From Datnioides undecimradiatus (Eukaryota > Chordata > Actinopteri > Lobotiformes > Datnioididae), in assembly GCA_008933995.1 (NCBI GenBank), contig WARS01000014.1:1349192-1413191 (forward strand): 64,000 nucleotides of DNA. Reading direction: 5' to 3'. Position 1 is the first letter of the stretch. Every line of letters begins with the position of its first letter. The notes under the pieces were generated by a model that worked only from the letters and a program-made list of their open reading frames with translations, was not told the DNA's origin and ran no database searches. Shown here one piece after another: positions 1 to 8,756 of this stretch. Both the position numbers and the translations under genes were made by a program.

Positions 1-887
1 ATTTTTATTCACATGTTTTATTGCTTTATATATTTTTGTTAACAATAACTTCATCAATTTTCATAAAGAAAACTTTCCTAGAAAACAATAGTACAATTTT
101 CATATTTCAGTGGGAAGTGTTTAGTGATAGTTTAGGTAAATTAGAACAGACAACCAACTATTCAGAGGTGCACTTCCACACAGTGGGGACTTTTAAGGAA
201 CAGGTTTTAAAATGACACTCAAACATCCTGATGTTTAGCCCCGAGTGTTAACGCAGCTTGATGGCATTTTTGATTAGACCTTCCCTGCACGTCACATGAC
301 CTTATCTTTCAAAGTTCATGTCTGCAGCTTATATGACAGGTTTTTACACAGTTACTTGAAGTTTCAAGTCTCAGTGGGCGTAAATCCATCCTCTGGTAGG
401 AATACTTCTACTTCTACTGAAGTCCAATTCAAGCATGTTTCCCTCTGCAGTGATCTCGGGCCTGCTCTGGCAGATTAGCAGGTCTTTTTTTTTGTTGTTG
501 TTGGTCAACTTCAACAGAGAGGATGTGCATTGTCAGCCAACAGAAGCTAATAGTGTGATAATGTACTAAAAATAGAAAAGTGTCACTCGTGCAGTTCAGT
601 GTTATTTTCACAGACGTGACGAAGTGTGTCCAGAGCTACAGAAGACATTGCACCACTGTATTATTGTCTATACCTGCATTTACAACTCGAGCTTCTCTAG
701 AGGAAATATCGTTGCCTCTTTTCAAATATCATCAAATAAACTTGATTCATCACACAAATGTTCAACCCTTTGCTGAAACTTTGCTTGTTCCTCTCCATTT
801 TTAACTATTCACTGTTGTCTCATTCCTTCCTTTCTACTCTCTTCCTACTCTCTCTCTCTCCCCCCGTCCGACTCCTCCCCCTGCAAG
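1..887 (+). other. Presumed intron before the last exon of a + strand gene
   Basis: No credible coding exon is visible here; the small open frames lack flanking splice signals and are short. The segment is AT-rich and ends in a long pyrimidine tract (about 820-885) leading to a CAAG acceptor, as expected at the 3' end of an intron. This is inferred from the candidate exon that follows; no transcript evidence is available. Confidence 0.4.
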
Positions 888-959
888 ACTCAAACCAAGA
901 CGGTGAAGAAGCCGACAAAGAAAAAGACAACAACTAACAATGCAGAGACGCCACCATGA
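888..959 (+). CDS. Candidate last coding exon, product not recognised
   Basis: A strong pyrimidine tract runs into ...CTGCAAG, after which the sequence is open in two frames. One frame (phase 0) reads a Lys/Thr-rich tail beginning TQTKTVKKPTKKK and ending NAETPP at TGA 957-959. The other (two leading bases) reads an acidic, hydrophilic tail with GEEADKEKDNN and stops at TAA 935-937. The first frame has more G-ending codons and the second has a charged C-terminus typical of many proteins, so I cannot choose between them. The long UTR and tandem poly(A) signals downstream make a real 3' terminal exon plausible. I do not recognise the protein. Upstream exons lie outside the window. Confidence 0.4.
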   Translation, partial: TQTKTVKKPTKKKTTTNNAETPP

Positions 960-3165
960 GGCCTGCGTTCCACATCTACCGGCCTGCACTCGCTCCACCC
1001 ACAGCCCACAGGCCCCTTCTCCTCTGTTTGGTCTCCACGCAAACACATACACTGTATATACGTATCAAGCACTGAAACTGTGTCACTCTTGCTGGTTTTT
1101 AGAGCAAAGTGCGGTTTGGTTTTTAGCAGTATGTAGTCTGCTTTAGGGTGGCAACAGTTCTTTTAAGTTGACTGGTTTGTTGCATATTTTATCTTGCTCT
1201 TTGTTTTCTAGACATCATTTTGAGTCTGATAATGCTTAGTGATATATTCATGAACACCCCTTTTTCCATTTGCCCCTAGACCTGTATGTAGGTCCCCGTG
1301 CTGTTTTGTCATAAACAGACCATGTGCAGTATTTCAAGTCAATTGGACTGGTCCATTATTCATTTTCTGCAGCTGACAGTCTTGAATGAGGCTGTTTTTG
1401 GTTGAGGTACCTCCGGTCATATATATCACATTCTTTACTTTCAATTAAAGCTGCACTCTCTTGATGTGTGCAGGTCTCGATTCAGGGTCCTCATCCGGAC
1501 TCGGCCATGATGGTAGAAATGCTCGGTTGCTGTTTGGCGCAGCGACAGCTGCAAACCTGCTTTGGTCCTCCTTTTTTAATCATGATTAGAATCTTTTTGA
1601 CTGCATTTTAGACCCCAGAGCTTGTGGACAAGTTTCCACCCTTAATGAGAATCCCCTGTTAAGCCTGTTTACCTCCTGAGTGAGTCTGGCTCTGCTAAGT
1701 TCAGGTCTCACCTATGGCAACCTCCTTCTTCACAGTTTGTGAATGAAGGAGTCCATGTCCAGTACAGCTAATGGAGTGTTTTTGTTTAGTGTTGGTTTAG
1801 TTATCCTTATTATAGACCTCACTCTCTCCTAGGTTATTTTCATTAACATTACCTACTCACTTTTGGTCTTGTCATATGAGTAATTAGTATGATCAGTTGT
1901 GCATATTTGGGCCTCTTAAGCAAACGTTGTAACTAAGCTCTTCCAATAAGTACAGTAGTCACAGAAGAGTTGCCAGTGTTTGTGAGGATACCTCTCTGCT
2001 TTTACCTCAGTAGTGATGTCTGTGTGTTGGTCGTGTTCAACGTGAGAACATCGTGGAGTAGTTCTGCACATTCTCACCCCTCTTACTTACTGGTTGCCCC
2101 TTTATAACATCTCTGCCTATCTCAGAAGCCAGGCTGAAGTAAAGCAATATGGAAATAACTGAACCAACACCAACGTCAGGAGACTAAGAATTATTTTCTC
2201 ATCCCCATGCTGTTGTTTGAGATGTTGAGAGAGTGTCAGACCGGGCTGTGGGTGTTTCTAAACACTGGACTTTTGTTTTGGATTTGTCTGGTTCCCCTGC
2301 CGCTGCATTGGGCCTGGTTTCATCTGGGTGCTCCATAATGACAGATTTAAAAGCACGAGACTCCTTCTGCACTCAATACTGCTATCTGCAGCGGGACACC
2401 AGTGTGAACCAGTAGGCGGGGGTAACAACCCCACCTCAAGTGTTGGTGAAGTTACTAAACAATATGTAAACACAATGTAAATAGTAACATTGACTGTATA
2501 TACAGTACGAGCTTGCTTGCCTTACTCACTCTCTGGGCTTAAATCCATTTAATTTTTTTTACAAGTTGTGTGATTTTATTTTATTTTTAAATTATTATTA
2601 TTATTCCCGACAAATTACAGGCTCTGAAACAGGAAGAAGCTCAGACATCACAGTGTGGTCTTCTAGCAATAGAAGCTATTTCCTTTTTTTAATATCTTAA
2701 TATGCTTATACTTTTCTTTTTGTCTTGATCAGACATTTTAATTCCTCTCCATCCCAAACGAGGCATTCTGTTGTCTGACTCTAAGCTGATGTTTTTGCAT
2801 TGACATTCTGCTGTGAGCTCTACTCATTCTGGTTAGAAAATATGTTAAGACCAAGAGCTGAAAAACACTCTGTTTCTCTAGTTGTTCTTCAAATGTAATG
2901 CTTGCCTTGAATAGGAAAGAAGACGGCACAGAATTACGTGTTTTATCACAACACAACCCTGCATTTTTATCTTGCCATTTTGGGATATTTGTTTTTCTCA
3001 GTTTTAAAATCAGTATTGTATACAGGGATGATCATCTGTATATTGTTTGTGCCAATTCTCAAAGCTCCATGTAAAAAGGACTACAGTATGTGTGCTGAGA
3101 CAATGGTATCTAACAAGGTCATGTATCAGTAATAAAACTACTAATAAAGGAAATGAACTCAGTGT
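960..3165 (+). other. Long 3' UTR of the + strand gene
   Basis: About 2.2 kb with no long open frame follows the candidate stop codons and ends at two AATAAA signals. It has features common in vertebrate 3' UTRs: UGUAUAUA motifs (Pumilio-type) near 1053 and 2490, AT-rich stretches around 2550-2720, a short ATT repeat near 2585-2605, and an internal ATTAAA near 1444 that could give a shorter isoform. The assignment depends on the upstream exon call. Confidence 0.5.
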
Positions 3166-3183
3166 GTTACTGGATGTTGTGTG
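3131..3183 (+). terminator. Poly(A) signals of the + strand gene
   Basis: AATAAA occurs at 3131-3136 and again at 3143-3148. A GT-rich stretch (TGTGTTACTGGATGTTGTGTG) begins near 3161, the usual spacing for a cleavage site with a downstream element. Cleavage is expected near 3160-3165. Confidence 0.6.
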
Positions 3184-3531
3184 CTTAAAACCCAATGTGT
3201 ATGTCCAAATAACTTTGGTTGTTTCATAACATTAAATATGACTCTTATAAAGTAAGGCAGTTGGTTTTTTTACAGATAAAATAGTGACATGCATGAACAC
3301 AGTAAAAGAAAAAAAATCAAATGACTAAATACAACACAGCTCAACCAACTAGACAGCACAGAGCTGTACAGGTAGAAAGATGTAGGGAAATTTAAGCATT
3401 GTTTACCTTCATATGACAAAGACCTCTCCACATAGGGAGGAGCAACTTGTTTATTGACCTGTTCTGATGGTCTAAAGACATAAATCACTGATAAGTAGGA
3501 AAAAAACACAGAGCATTTAAGATTTTGTTAT
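3166..3531. other. Short spacer between two convergent gene ends
   Basis: About 370 bases separate the + strand poly(A) signals from the AATAAA of the - strand gene. I see no gene or structured repeat in it. Confidence 0.5.
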
Positions 3532-3537
3532 TTTATT
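3532..3537 (-). terminator. Poly(A) signal of the deaminase-like gene
   Basis: Read on the - strand this is AATAAA, about 110 bases past the stop codon at 3647-3645. A TGCTCTGTGTTTTTTT stretch follows at about 3515-3500 and suits a downstream GU-rich element. Confidence 0.55.
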
Positions 3538-3644
3538 AAGAGCCAGAACTGAGTAGACAACAAAGTTCCAGAAAAAAAACAATTCTTGAGTTGTAATTAG
3601 TTAATTACAATTACAATTGTTAAAATAAGTTTTTTTTCTCTCTC

Positions 3645-4292
3645 TTAAGGGATTTGAAAGAGCTTTAAAGGGCAGCTGTTTCTCCAAGATGAATATTTAA
3701 CAACTGCAGTGTTGAAATCTTCAGTTATTTTTTGTTTTATAGGTGTTGCTGAACTCTCTAAAACCAGGTGATACCAGTTCTTTTCCAAAATCTCACGGAT
3801 TTCATCAGAACATGAAGCAATCACTTTCCTTCCACGTTCTAAATGCTCCTCAGTCACACCTGGGGGACTTTCTGCCAGTGCCTTTAGAGCCCTTTCAGCA
3901 GATCTAATGTTCATATAGAATTTTTTTTTAAAAATGGGATCTAACTTTGAACAATTTTTATAGATGTCAGGCTTACAAATGTTTTCCCAATATGTAGTGT
4001 CTAATTCAAATTTTTCTTTCTCACATAATTTCACGTATGGGCAGAAAGGAGAATCTGGATTTGAGATCTCAGAATATGTAAGCTCTTTAAAATAATTTGG
4101 ACCACTTAAACCCCAAAATTTAGTAAATGCTACCGTTGTTAAAATTTTATATATGGTTTTCCATTCACAGGCCTTTCCTTCTAGTTTCGACATACAAGTG
4201 CCAATATTCTTTTCCCTCTTTAGACAAGGACTATTGAATGTATATATGAATACATTTGTCACTTTGGTTGGATTTTGATCAATTTTCATCAA
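3645..4292 (-). CDS. Exon 2, second frame: back half of deaminase copy 2 and C-terminal region
   Basis: This 215-codon frame overlaps the end of the previous frame by a few codons. It reads NPTKVTNVFIYTFNSPC, then Cys at codon 33, an amphipathic helix (CMSKLEGKACEWKTIYKI) and a strand (TTVAFTKFWGL), as in deaminase cores. A Lys/Glu-rich C-terminal half follows with several Cys and the segment RSAERALKALAES. The stop is TAA at 3647-3645. The codon listed at 4292 is TTG, so there is no reason to think it starts a protein; it is the continuation of the upstream frame after a shift. Confidence 0.7.
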   Translation of the reverse strand: MMKIDQNPTKVTNVFIYTFNSPCLKREKNIGTCMSKLEGKACEWKTIYKILTTVAFTKFWGLSGPNYFKELTYSEISNPDSPFCPYVKLCEKEKFELDTTYWENICKPDIYKNCSKLDPIFKKKFYMNIRSAERALKALAESPPGVTEEHLERGRKVIASCSDEIREILEKNWYHLVLESSATPIKQKITEDFNTAVVKYSSWRNSCPLKLFQIP

Positions 4293-5225
4293 TTAATCCA
4301 ATTAAAATTTCCTCACTGTGTAATGTATGTTCTCTGGAAGAAGAAGCAGACTTTTTCTTCCTGTGTTTTGGAAAGACAGGTCCAAAAAGTTTGTATTCAT
4401 GTTCTCCAGAATAAACTCTGGCAAATGCAAATTGTTTTTCTTCTTGTCCCTGTTCCCCACAGAAATGTTTCCGGAGAGTCTTGCTGTCAATTACATTACA
4501 CACGACATTGACACTCAATTCATTTTCCCAATATAAACGCAAATCCATAATTTCAATAAACAGCTCAGTCTTATCACTTTTTTTAAAATTATTACATAAA
4601 CTATGACAACTTTCCTTTAGATCCTCCTTTTGCTTTAAACAAGGATTCTTGGATGTATTTTTAAATATATTCATCACTTTGGTTATAATGTGCCGTAGAA
4701 CACGAAAAACGAGAGAAGAAGAAGAAGCAGACTTGTTTCTTCTGTAGTTTGGTCCAAAATATTTGTGTTCATATTCTCCAGAATAAGCACTGTGTTCCCC
4801 ACAATAATGTTTCCAGACATGCTTGATGAGATCCTCCTTTTGCTGATGGTCGTCCTCCCTGGATAATAGAAAAAGCTGAATTTAATTTATTGCGCAGGAA
4901 CAAGAAAGATATACTAGTGTTATGTTATCCAAGTTTTCATCTACAAGGCTCTCACATAAAGCTATACTGTTGTAAATGGCCAGCAAAGTGTAACTTTACA
5001 GTAAGTGTACTTACTCCACTTAGTTTAGAACAACTCAACCATGTTAGATTATGATGTACAGTATGCTACAGATTGTTACACAATATTAATATCAAATGCA
5101 TTGCTGTAATAAATTATTATTATCAAATAATGAAATTTTGTGATCGATGATGATGATGTGTAAGATTTATCAGTGTACCGTTGAGATGAGAAGCGCAGCG
5201 GGTGTATGCCGCTGGCTGATGACAT
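3645..5225 (-). CDS. Tandem deaminase-like gene, two coding exons, frame change in exon 2
   Basis: Exon 1 (5225-5179) starts at ATG with A at -3 and reads MSSASGIHPLRFSSQ plus two bases. Exon 2 (4858-3645) completes the codon in phase. The product carries two copies of a zinc-dependent deaminase fold. Copy 1 (about residues 26-105) has HYCGEH, YSGEYEHKYFGP, SASSSS and PC(89)...C(100), but the stretch that should hold the catalytic His-x-Glu is missing. Copy 2 has HFCGEQ, YSGEHEYKLFGP, SASSS and HSE (residues 196-198), then in a shifted frame FIYTFNSPC with C nine residues later. The order (two strands, HxE helix, strand, PC helix) matches the cytidine deaminase/AID-APOBEC superfamily; fish have lineage-specific members. 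No signal peptide or membrane segment is seen. About 400 codons hold one lesion, so it may be a young pseudogene, an allele, or a sequence error. Substrate is unknown. Confidence 0.7.
4279..4858 (-). CDS. Exon 2, first frame: degenerate deaminase copy 1 and front half of copy 2
   Basis: This frame runs 192 full codons from the acceptor to a TGA at 4281-4279. It contains the whole first copy and the second copy up to HSEEILIGLIDEN, the predicted zinc/catalytic helix. Internal homology is obvious by eye: CGE-x-YSGE-x-E-x-K-x-FGP followed by a Lys/Ser-rich loop appears twice, about 120 residues apart. In copy 1 the sequence jumps from the Ser run to ITKVMNIFKNTSKNPC, skipping the helix that would carry H-x-E. 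Confidence 0.7.
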
Positions 5226-5262
5226 ATTACGCTTCTGGAACTTGTTGTCTACTGCTGTCCGG
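5179..5262 (-). CDS. Exon 1 of the deaminase-like gene with start codon
   Basis: Read on the - strand, a TTTTTTTCACTAAG acceptor-like sequence precedes the segment, and GTACAC after 5179 is a usable donor. The ATG is at 5225. The frame is also open upstream of it to the acceptor (…DNKFQKRN), so a longer N-terminus through upstream small exons is possible. The junction CG|G with exon 2 preserves frame, which is the main support. The intron (5178-4859, 320 bases) ends in CTATTATCCAG. Confidence 0.6.
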
Positions 5263-5499
5263 CTTAGTGAAAAAAATGTTCATTACCGTCTCTGATAAAG
5301 AAAACATATAAAACTTTAAAGCTTACAGTCATCTGTACTGTCCTCTGATGTTAACAAGCAACATGTCATTGTGAAATTACTTTAAAAATCATATAATATT
5401 TCAGCAATGACAAACATTTGTCAGTGTTGTTGATCATTTCATCCCTTTTGTTTAGGAATGAAAACTTTTTGCAATAGAGGGAGTAAAGTGCTCACTTAC

Positions 5500-5522
5500 C
5501 TGCTGGCCTGTGGCCGGGGCCA
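5500..5522 (-). other. Candidate 23-nt 5' exon of the deaminase-like gene
   Basis: Read on the - strand, TTTCTCAATAG precedes it and a strong GTAAGTGAG donor follows. Joined to exon 1 it stays open in the MSSASG frame. It could be 5' UTR or an N-terminal extension. It is small, and only the splice motifs support it. Confidence 0.35.
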
Positions 5523-5914
5523 CTATTGAGAAAAATAAGATTTGATTAATGATTAAAAGAAATGTAATTTTCTTTATTGTCAATTGTTTAAACTTGGTTG
5601 GATGATCATAGTATGAGGACTTTAACCCTCAGAGGCCCACAGCTGTAACAATGCAACATCTGCTTGTAGCAGTCAAGTAGTCCTATTGCTCATTGAAAGT
5701 AAACAAAAACAGTATATCACAACACCCCAGCTCAAACTGTATAATTGCACCATGTTTGCACCAGCTGTTGCAATTTTGCAAGTTTTCACTAAATCCTCTA
5801 GTAAAATGTACATCAATAAGATCATAAAATCAATGCTTGGGCCAGTTTTACACATTAAAGCCAAGGCTCCACACAAAGCAATATAAATTGGAACAAAACA
5901 AACAAACAACTTAC

Positions 5915-5952
5915 CAGACTTGATCTTGTCTCAGACCAGCAGGGACTGACAA
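5915..5952 (-). other. Candidate most-5' exon of the deaminase-like gene
   Basis: On the - strand a segment ending AAGATCAAGTCTG is followed by the consensus donor GTAAGTTG (5914 onward). It is open in the frame that reaches the 23-nt exon and exon 1, but I see no ATG in frame, so it is most likely untranslated. Its 5' limit is unknown. It overlaps the left arm of an inverted repeat, so it may instead belong to a mobile element. Confidence 0.3.
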
Positions 5953-6072
5953 GCTTTCTTTTCTACAATAAGAGCAATTAACTGTAATCCAATTTAATTC
6001 TAAAATGAGTAGTTATTTTAATTTAATTTAATTTTAGTTCTGTAGATAAGAATGGTTGTCAGTCCCTGCTGG
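5936..6072. repeat. Inverted repeat with 17-bp perfect arms
   Basis: CCAGCAGGGACTGACAA at 5936-5952 is exactly the reverse complement of 6056-6072. The 103-base spacer is AT-rich. It could be the remnant ends of a small DNA element or a cruciform-capable sequence. No duplicated target site is clear to me. Confidence 0.6.
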
Positions 6073-6249
6073 CCTTTCTTTCTTTCTCTCTTCCTTTGTT
6101 TCTTTTATTTGAACGCAAGGCTTCATACACGTCCCTCCACTGGCCAATCATTTTCTACCTCATTTGCATATTGCACAATGGCATTCTGCATCACCTGCAA
6201 CTCAAACGGTGGCGCACACAGGAATTACACAGAAACCCATTGTGTGTGT
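6073..6249. other. Unassigned sequence
   Basis: It begins with a short pyrimidine run (6075-6110). No supported gene. Confidence 0.4.
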
Positions 6250-6709
6250 TCCTACATATCAAGCCATATTTACAGTAAATCTCTAAACCTCTCTACCTCT
6301 GTCTAAGAAATGCTTTGTTCATGACATTCTTTCACTTTTGTTTCCAACAGGTGTGGTGCTACTGTGGGTGTGGTCAGACCAGAATTGGCTTGATGACATT
6401 TACGTGGATGCTACACTGACAAGAGGTATTGGACATGAATTTATGTGGATAAAATGGCATCTACTGTTCACACTGCCAGCCATGGGGCATTCACCCAACT
6501 GTGATGCTTGTACTATTTTGACATTATTAAAGCAGCTCGTTTGTTATTGCCATGCAATGTGGAATGGAAGTTAAACTGAGACTTTATGTTCTTATATATC
6601 AAGCCATATTTACAGTAAATCTCTAAATCTGTCTTCATTTCAGTCTAAGAAATGCTTTCACTTCTGTTGTTCATGACATACTTTCACTTTTGTTTCCAAC
6701 AGGTGTGGT
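6250..6709 (+). repeat. Direct duplication of a ~110-bp sequence ending in a splice-acceptor-like motif
   Basis: 6250-6357 and 6590-6709 align nearly base for base: ATATCAAGCCATATTTACAG..., GTCTAAGAAATGCTTT, TTCATGACAT, and CTTTCACTTTTGTTTCCAACAG followed by GTGTGGT. The second copy has small insertions. The offset is about 341-352 bases. Either a local tandem duplication of an intron/exon border or two copies of a mobile element end would explain this. The sequence between (ORF-like from 6338 to 6574) is not recognised. Confidence 0.75.
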
Positions 6710-8477
6710 ACAACAGGTGGGGTGGGGTGCTGATAGTTTCACTACGTAACACTGCTGGAACGAAGACTAGATGACTCCTATTAACAGGTAGAATGTGTGC
6801 TGTCAAACTATACTTTTATCCCAAAAACCAGTTCTATGGTCAGCAGCCTATTAGTAACAGCCACAGCTAAAATATTTTTGCCCAGTGATATTTCAGAAAA
6901 CATCAAGACTGTTTTTAAAGCCAAGTCCAAATGTTAACAGAGTAGCATTGGCATTCTTTAACAGCAAAATATGCATGGTTGAGACCAAGACCGGTAAATG
7001 ACTGTGTCAAATGAAGCTTTGTTCAATCAAGAAAACTATCTTCGTACTTCTTCTCTTTGTTGTTTCTTTCTACTTCTTTCCATATCCCATACCTTCCCAC
7101 AGCTTTGGATTTGCTACAGAAACCCTGGTGAGCCCGACAAAAAGTTGGGTCATGAACGAACAAATTCGTACCATGGACAGTTCAGCAAAATGTTTGTGAA
7201 ATATTGTATACAGCAAACTAGCTAGCTATGTTTTTTATCTGCTGAATCAGATTATTGAGAGTTAAGAGCTCACACAATTTAATTTGAATAATGTTGAAGC
7301 AGCTCTCTTTTCACATTTGCAGGGCTAGATGTAGCTGTCCACAAGTGCTGTAGCATGTTACCTAAGGAACAATCTTTGTTTTATGTGATCATCTAGTGGT
7401 TACTGGTGCTAATGGTATGTGAGATGAATGTAAAACACTAATGGTACAAACTTTTCACTAGGCCAATGAAATGCCAAGCATGTAGTGATATCATAAAGTC
7501 AAGTAATCCATATTTGATTATAGACAATTGAAACTCAGGAATAAAATCATAATTACATCTAGTCTTCAGTCACTCATGCAGTGCTGGCTTTGCCATTTCA
7601 GAAGGTGGACTAAGTTGTCCAGTAAAAGACCATTGTGGGTGGATCTCAGTGCTTATTCCATATCTACTCACAAATAGGCTCACTCCTGCTGTTCAAAAGA
7701 GGCAAGGACTTTCAGTTTACTGTTATCGATGTTCTCCATGCAGAAAAGATCCCAGCCAACCACCTGATTTACAACTATAAAGTTAGGCAGCAATGGAGAT
7801 GGAAATATTAATTAATGCGCTGAGGGTATCAGAAGTTAATGAGAATTTGTGTGGCTGGGATCTCCTTCTTGTGGAGCCCAGTAACATGTCGGAAAGAACA
7901 ATGCAGGAATTTCATCATGGAAGAGAAATAATAAAATGTAGTGTTATTCCTACTAATTATGATTTGAGTGACTTGACAAGATCAATAAGATTCAGAGTGA
8001 TTTGGGAATACAGAGTGCATTAAATCAGAGAAGGTGGGATTATTCTCAAATGAAAGAGATCTGGTTTAAAGGCCATTGAACAAAACTTCCAACATATGTC
8101 AATATAGTGAAAAGCAACCTTCCCTGAACACAGACATCTACTTATGTACCAAGGAAATGGTGAAAAGCTGTTATCACTGTCTGTTGGACGTGTTGGTGAA
8201 AGCTGTTGAGAGGAGGCTGAGTGGAAGGATTTCCAGGAAGCTCTGGGGTACTGGATCATAACATCACATTTAAAACTGAATTCCTGTTAGCATGACTAAT
8301 AGTTTGCATTTACTTAGCCGAGAGTCGTGTGATTGAAAGGAGGGCATGTCATGGCGTAGGAACAGAGAGCCCATGGTTGGAGCTGGGACAGCAGTTCCCA
8401 GGGTCCTGTGGGGTGTGACGTCGGCAGGTTGAAACTTCGCTGTTAATGACCCCGGGACGTTTTGTTTGCGGGCAGAG
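6710..8477. other. Intergenic or decayed repeat sequence, nothing identified
   Basis: Several short open frames (6998-7225, 7793-8023 and others) have no recognisable motif and no good splice context. A 15-base phrase TAGCTGTCCACAAGT near 7331 recurs near 19755 and hints at dispersed repeat sequence. I see no gene. Confidence 0.4.
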
Positions 8478-8756
8478 TTAATAGCGTCGTTTTCCAATTA
8501 AGGGATTCATGGCATTCATGGCATCACGTGCAGATTTTACTCCGAGAAGGAGCGACAGAGTGGATGCTTCAGCAGAGGGACCATGCTCTGGATGTTTGAA
8601 ACTTTTTCCAGGTGTAGGAGATGTTGTTTGAGGGGCGGCACGCCTCTTTGCCAGAGCTTTACCTTTACCTCTGGGAGAAGCGCGGCTTGAGTTACCGGCG
8701 CTCAAATTCAGCTTTCCTGCTTCTGAAGTAAATCGAAGGCCGGAGGATACTGACAT
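8478..8756 (-). CDS. Unassigned 92-codon ORF, possibly a processed gene fragment
   Basis: ATG to TAA gives a 92-residue basic, Ser/Ala/Lys-rich sequence with GKGKALAKRRAAPQ near residue 30 and a C-terminal KSARDAMNAMNPLIGKRRY. The segment has higher GC than its neighbours, and a second frame continues open past the stop to 8270 with a similarly protein-like composition. That would suit a frameshifted retrocopy. No intron borders or poly(A) signal were identified, and I do not recognise a family. It may be non-coding. Confidence 0.3.
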   Translation of the reverse strand: MSVSSGLRFTSEAGKLNLSAGNSSRASPRGKGKALAKRRAAPQTTSPTPGKSFKHPEHGPSAEASTLSLLLGVKSARDAMNAMNPLIGKRRY

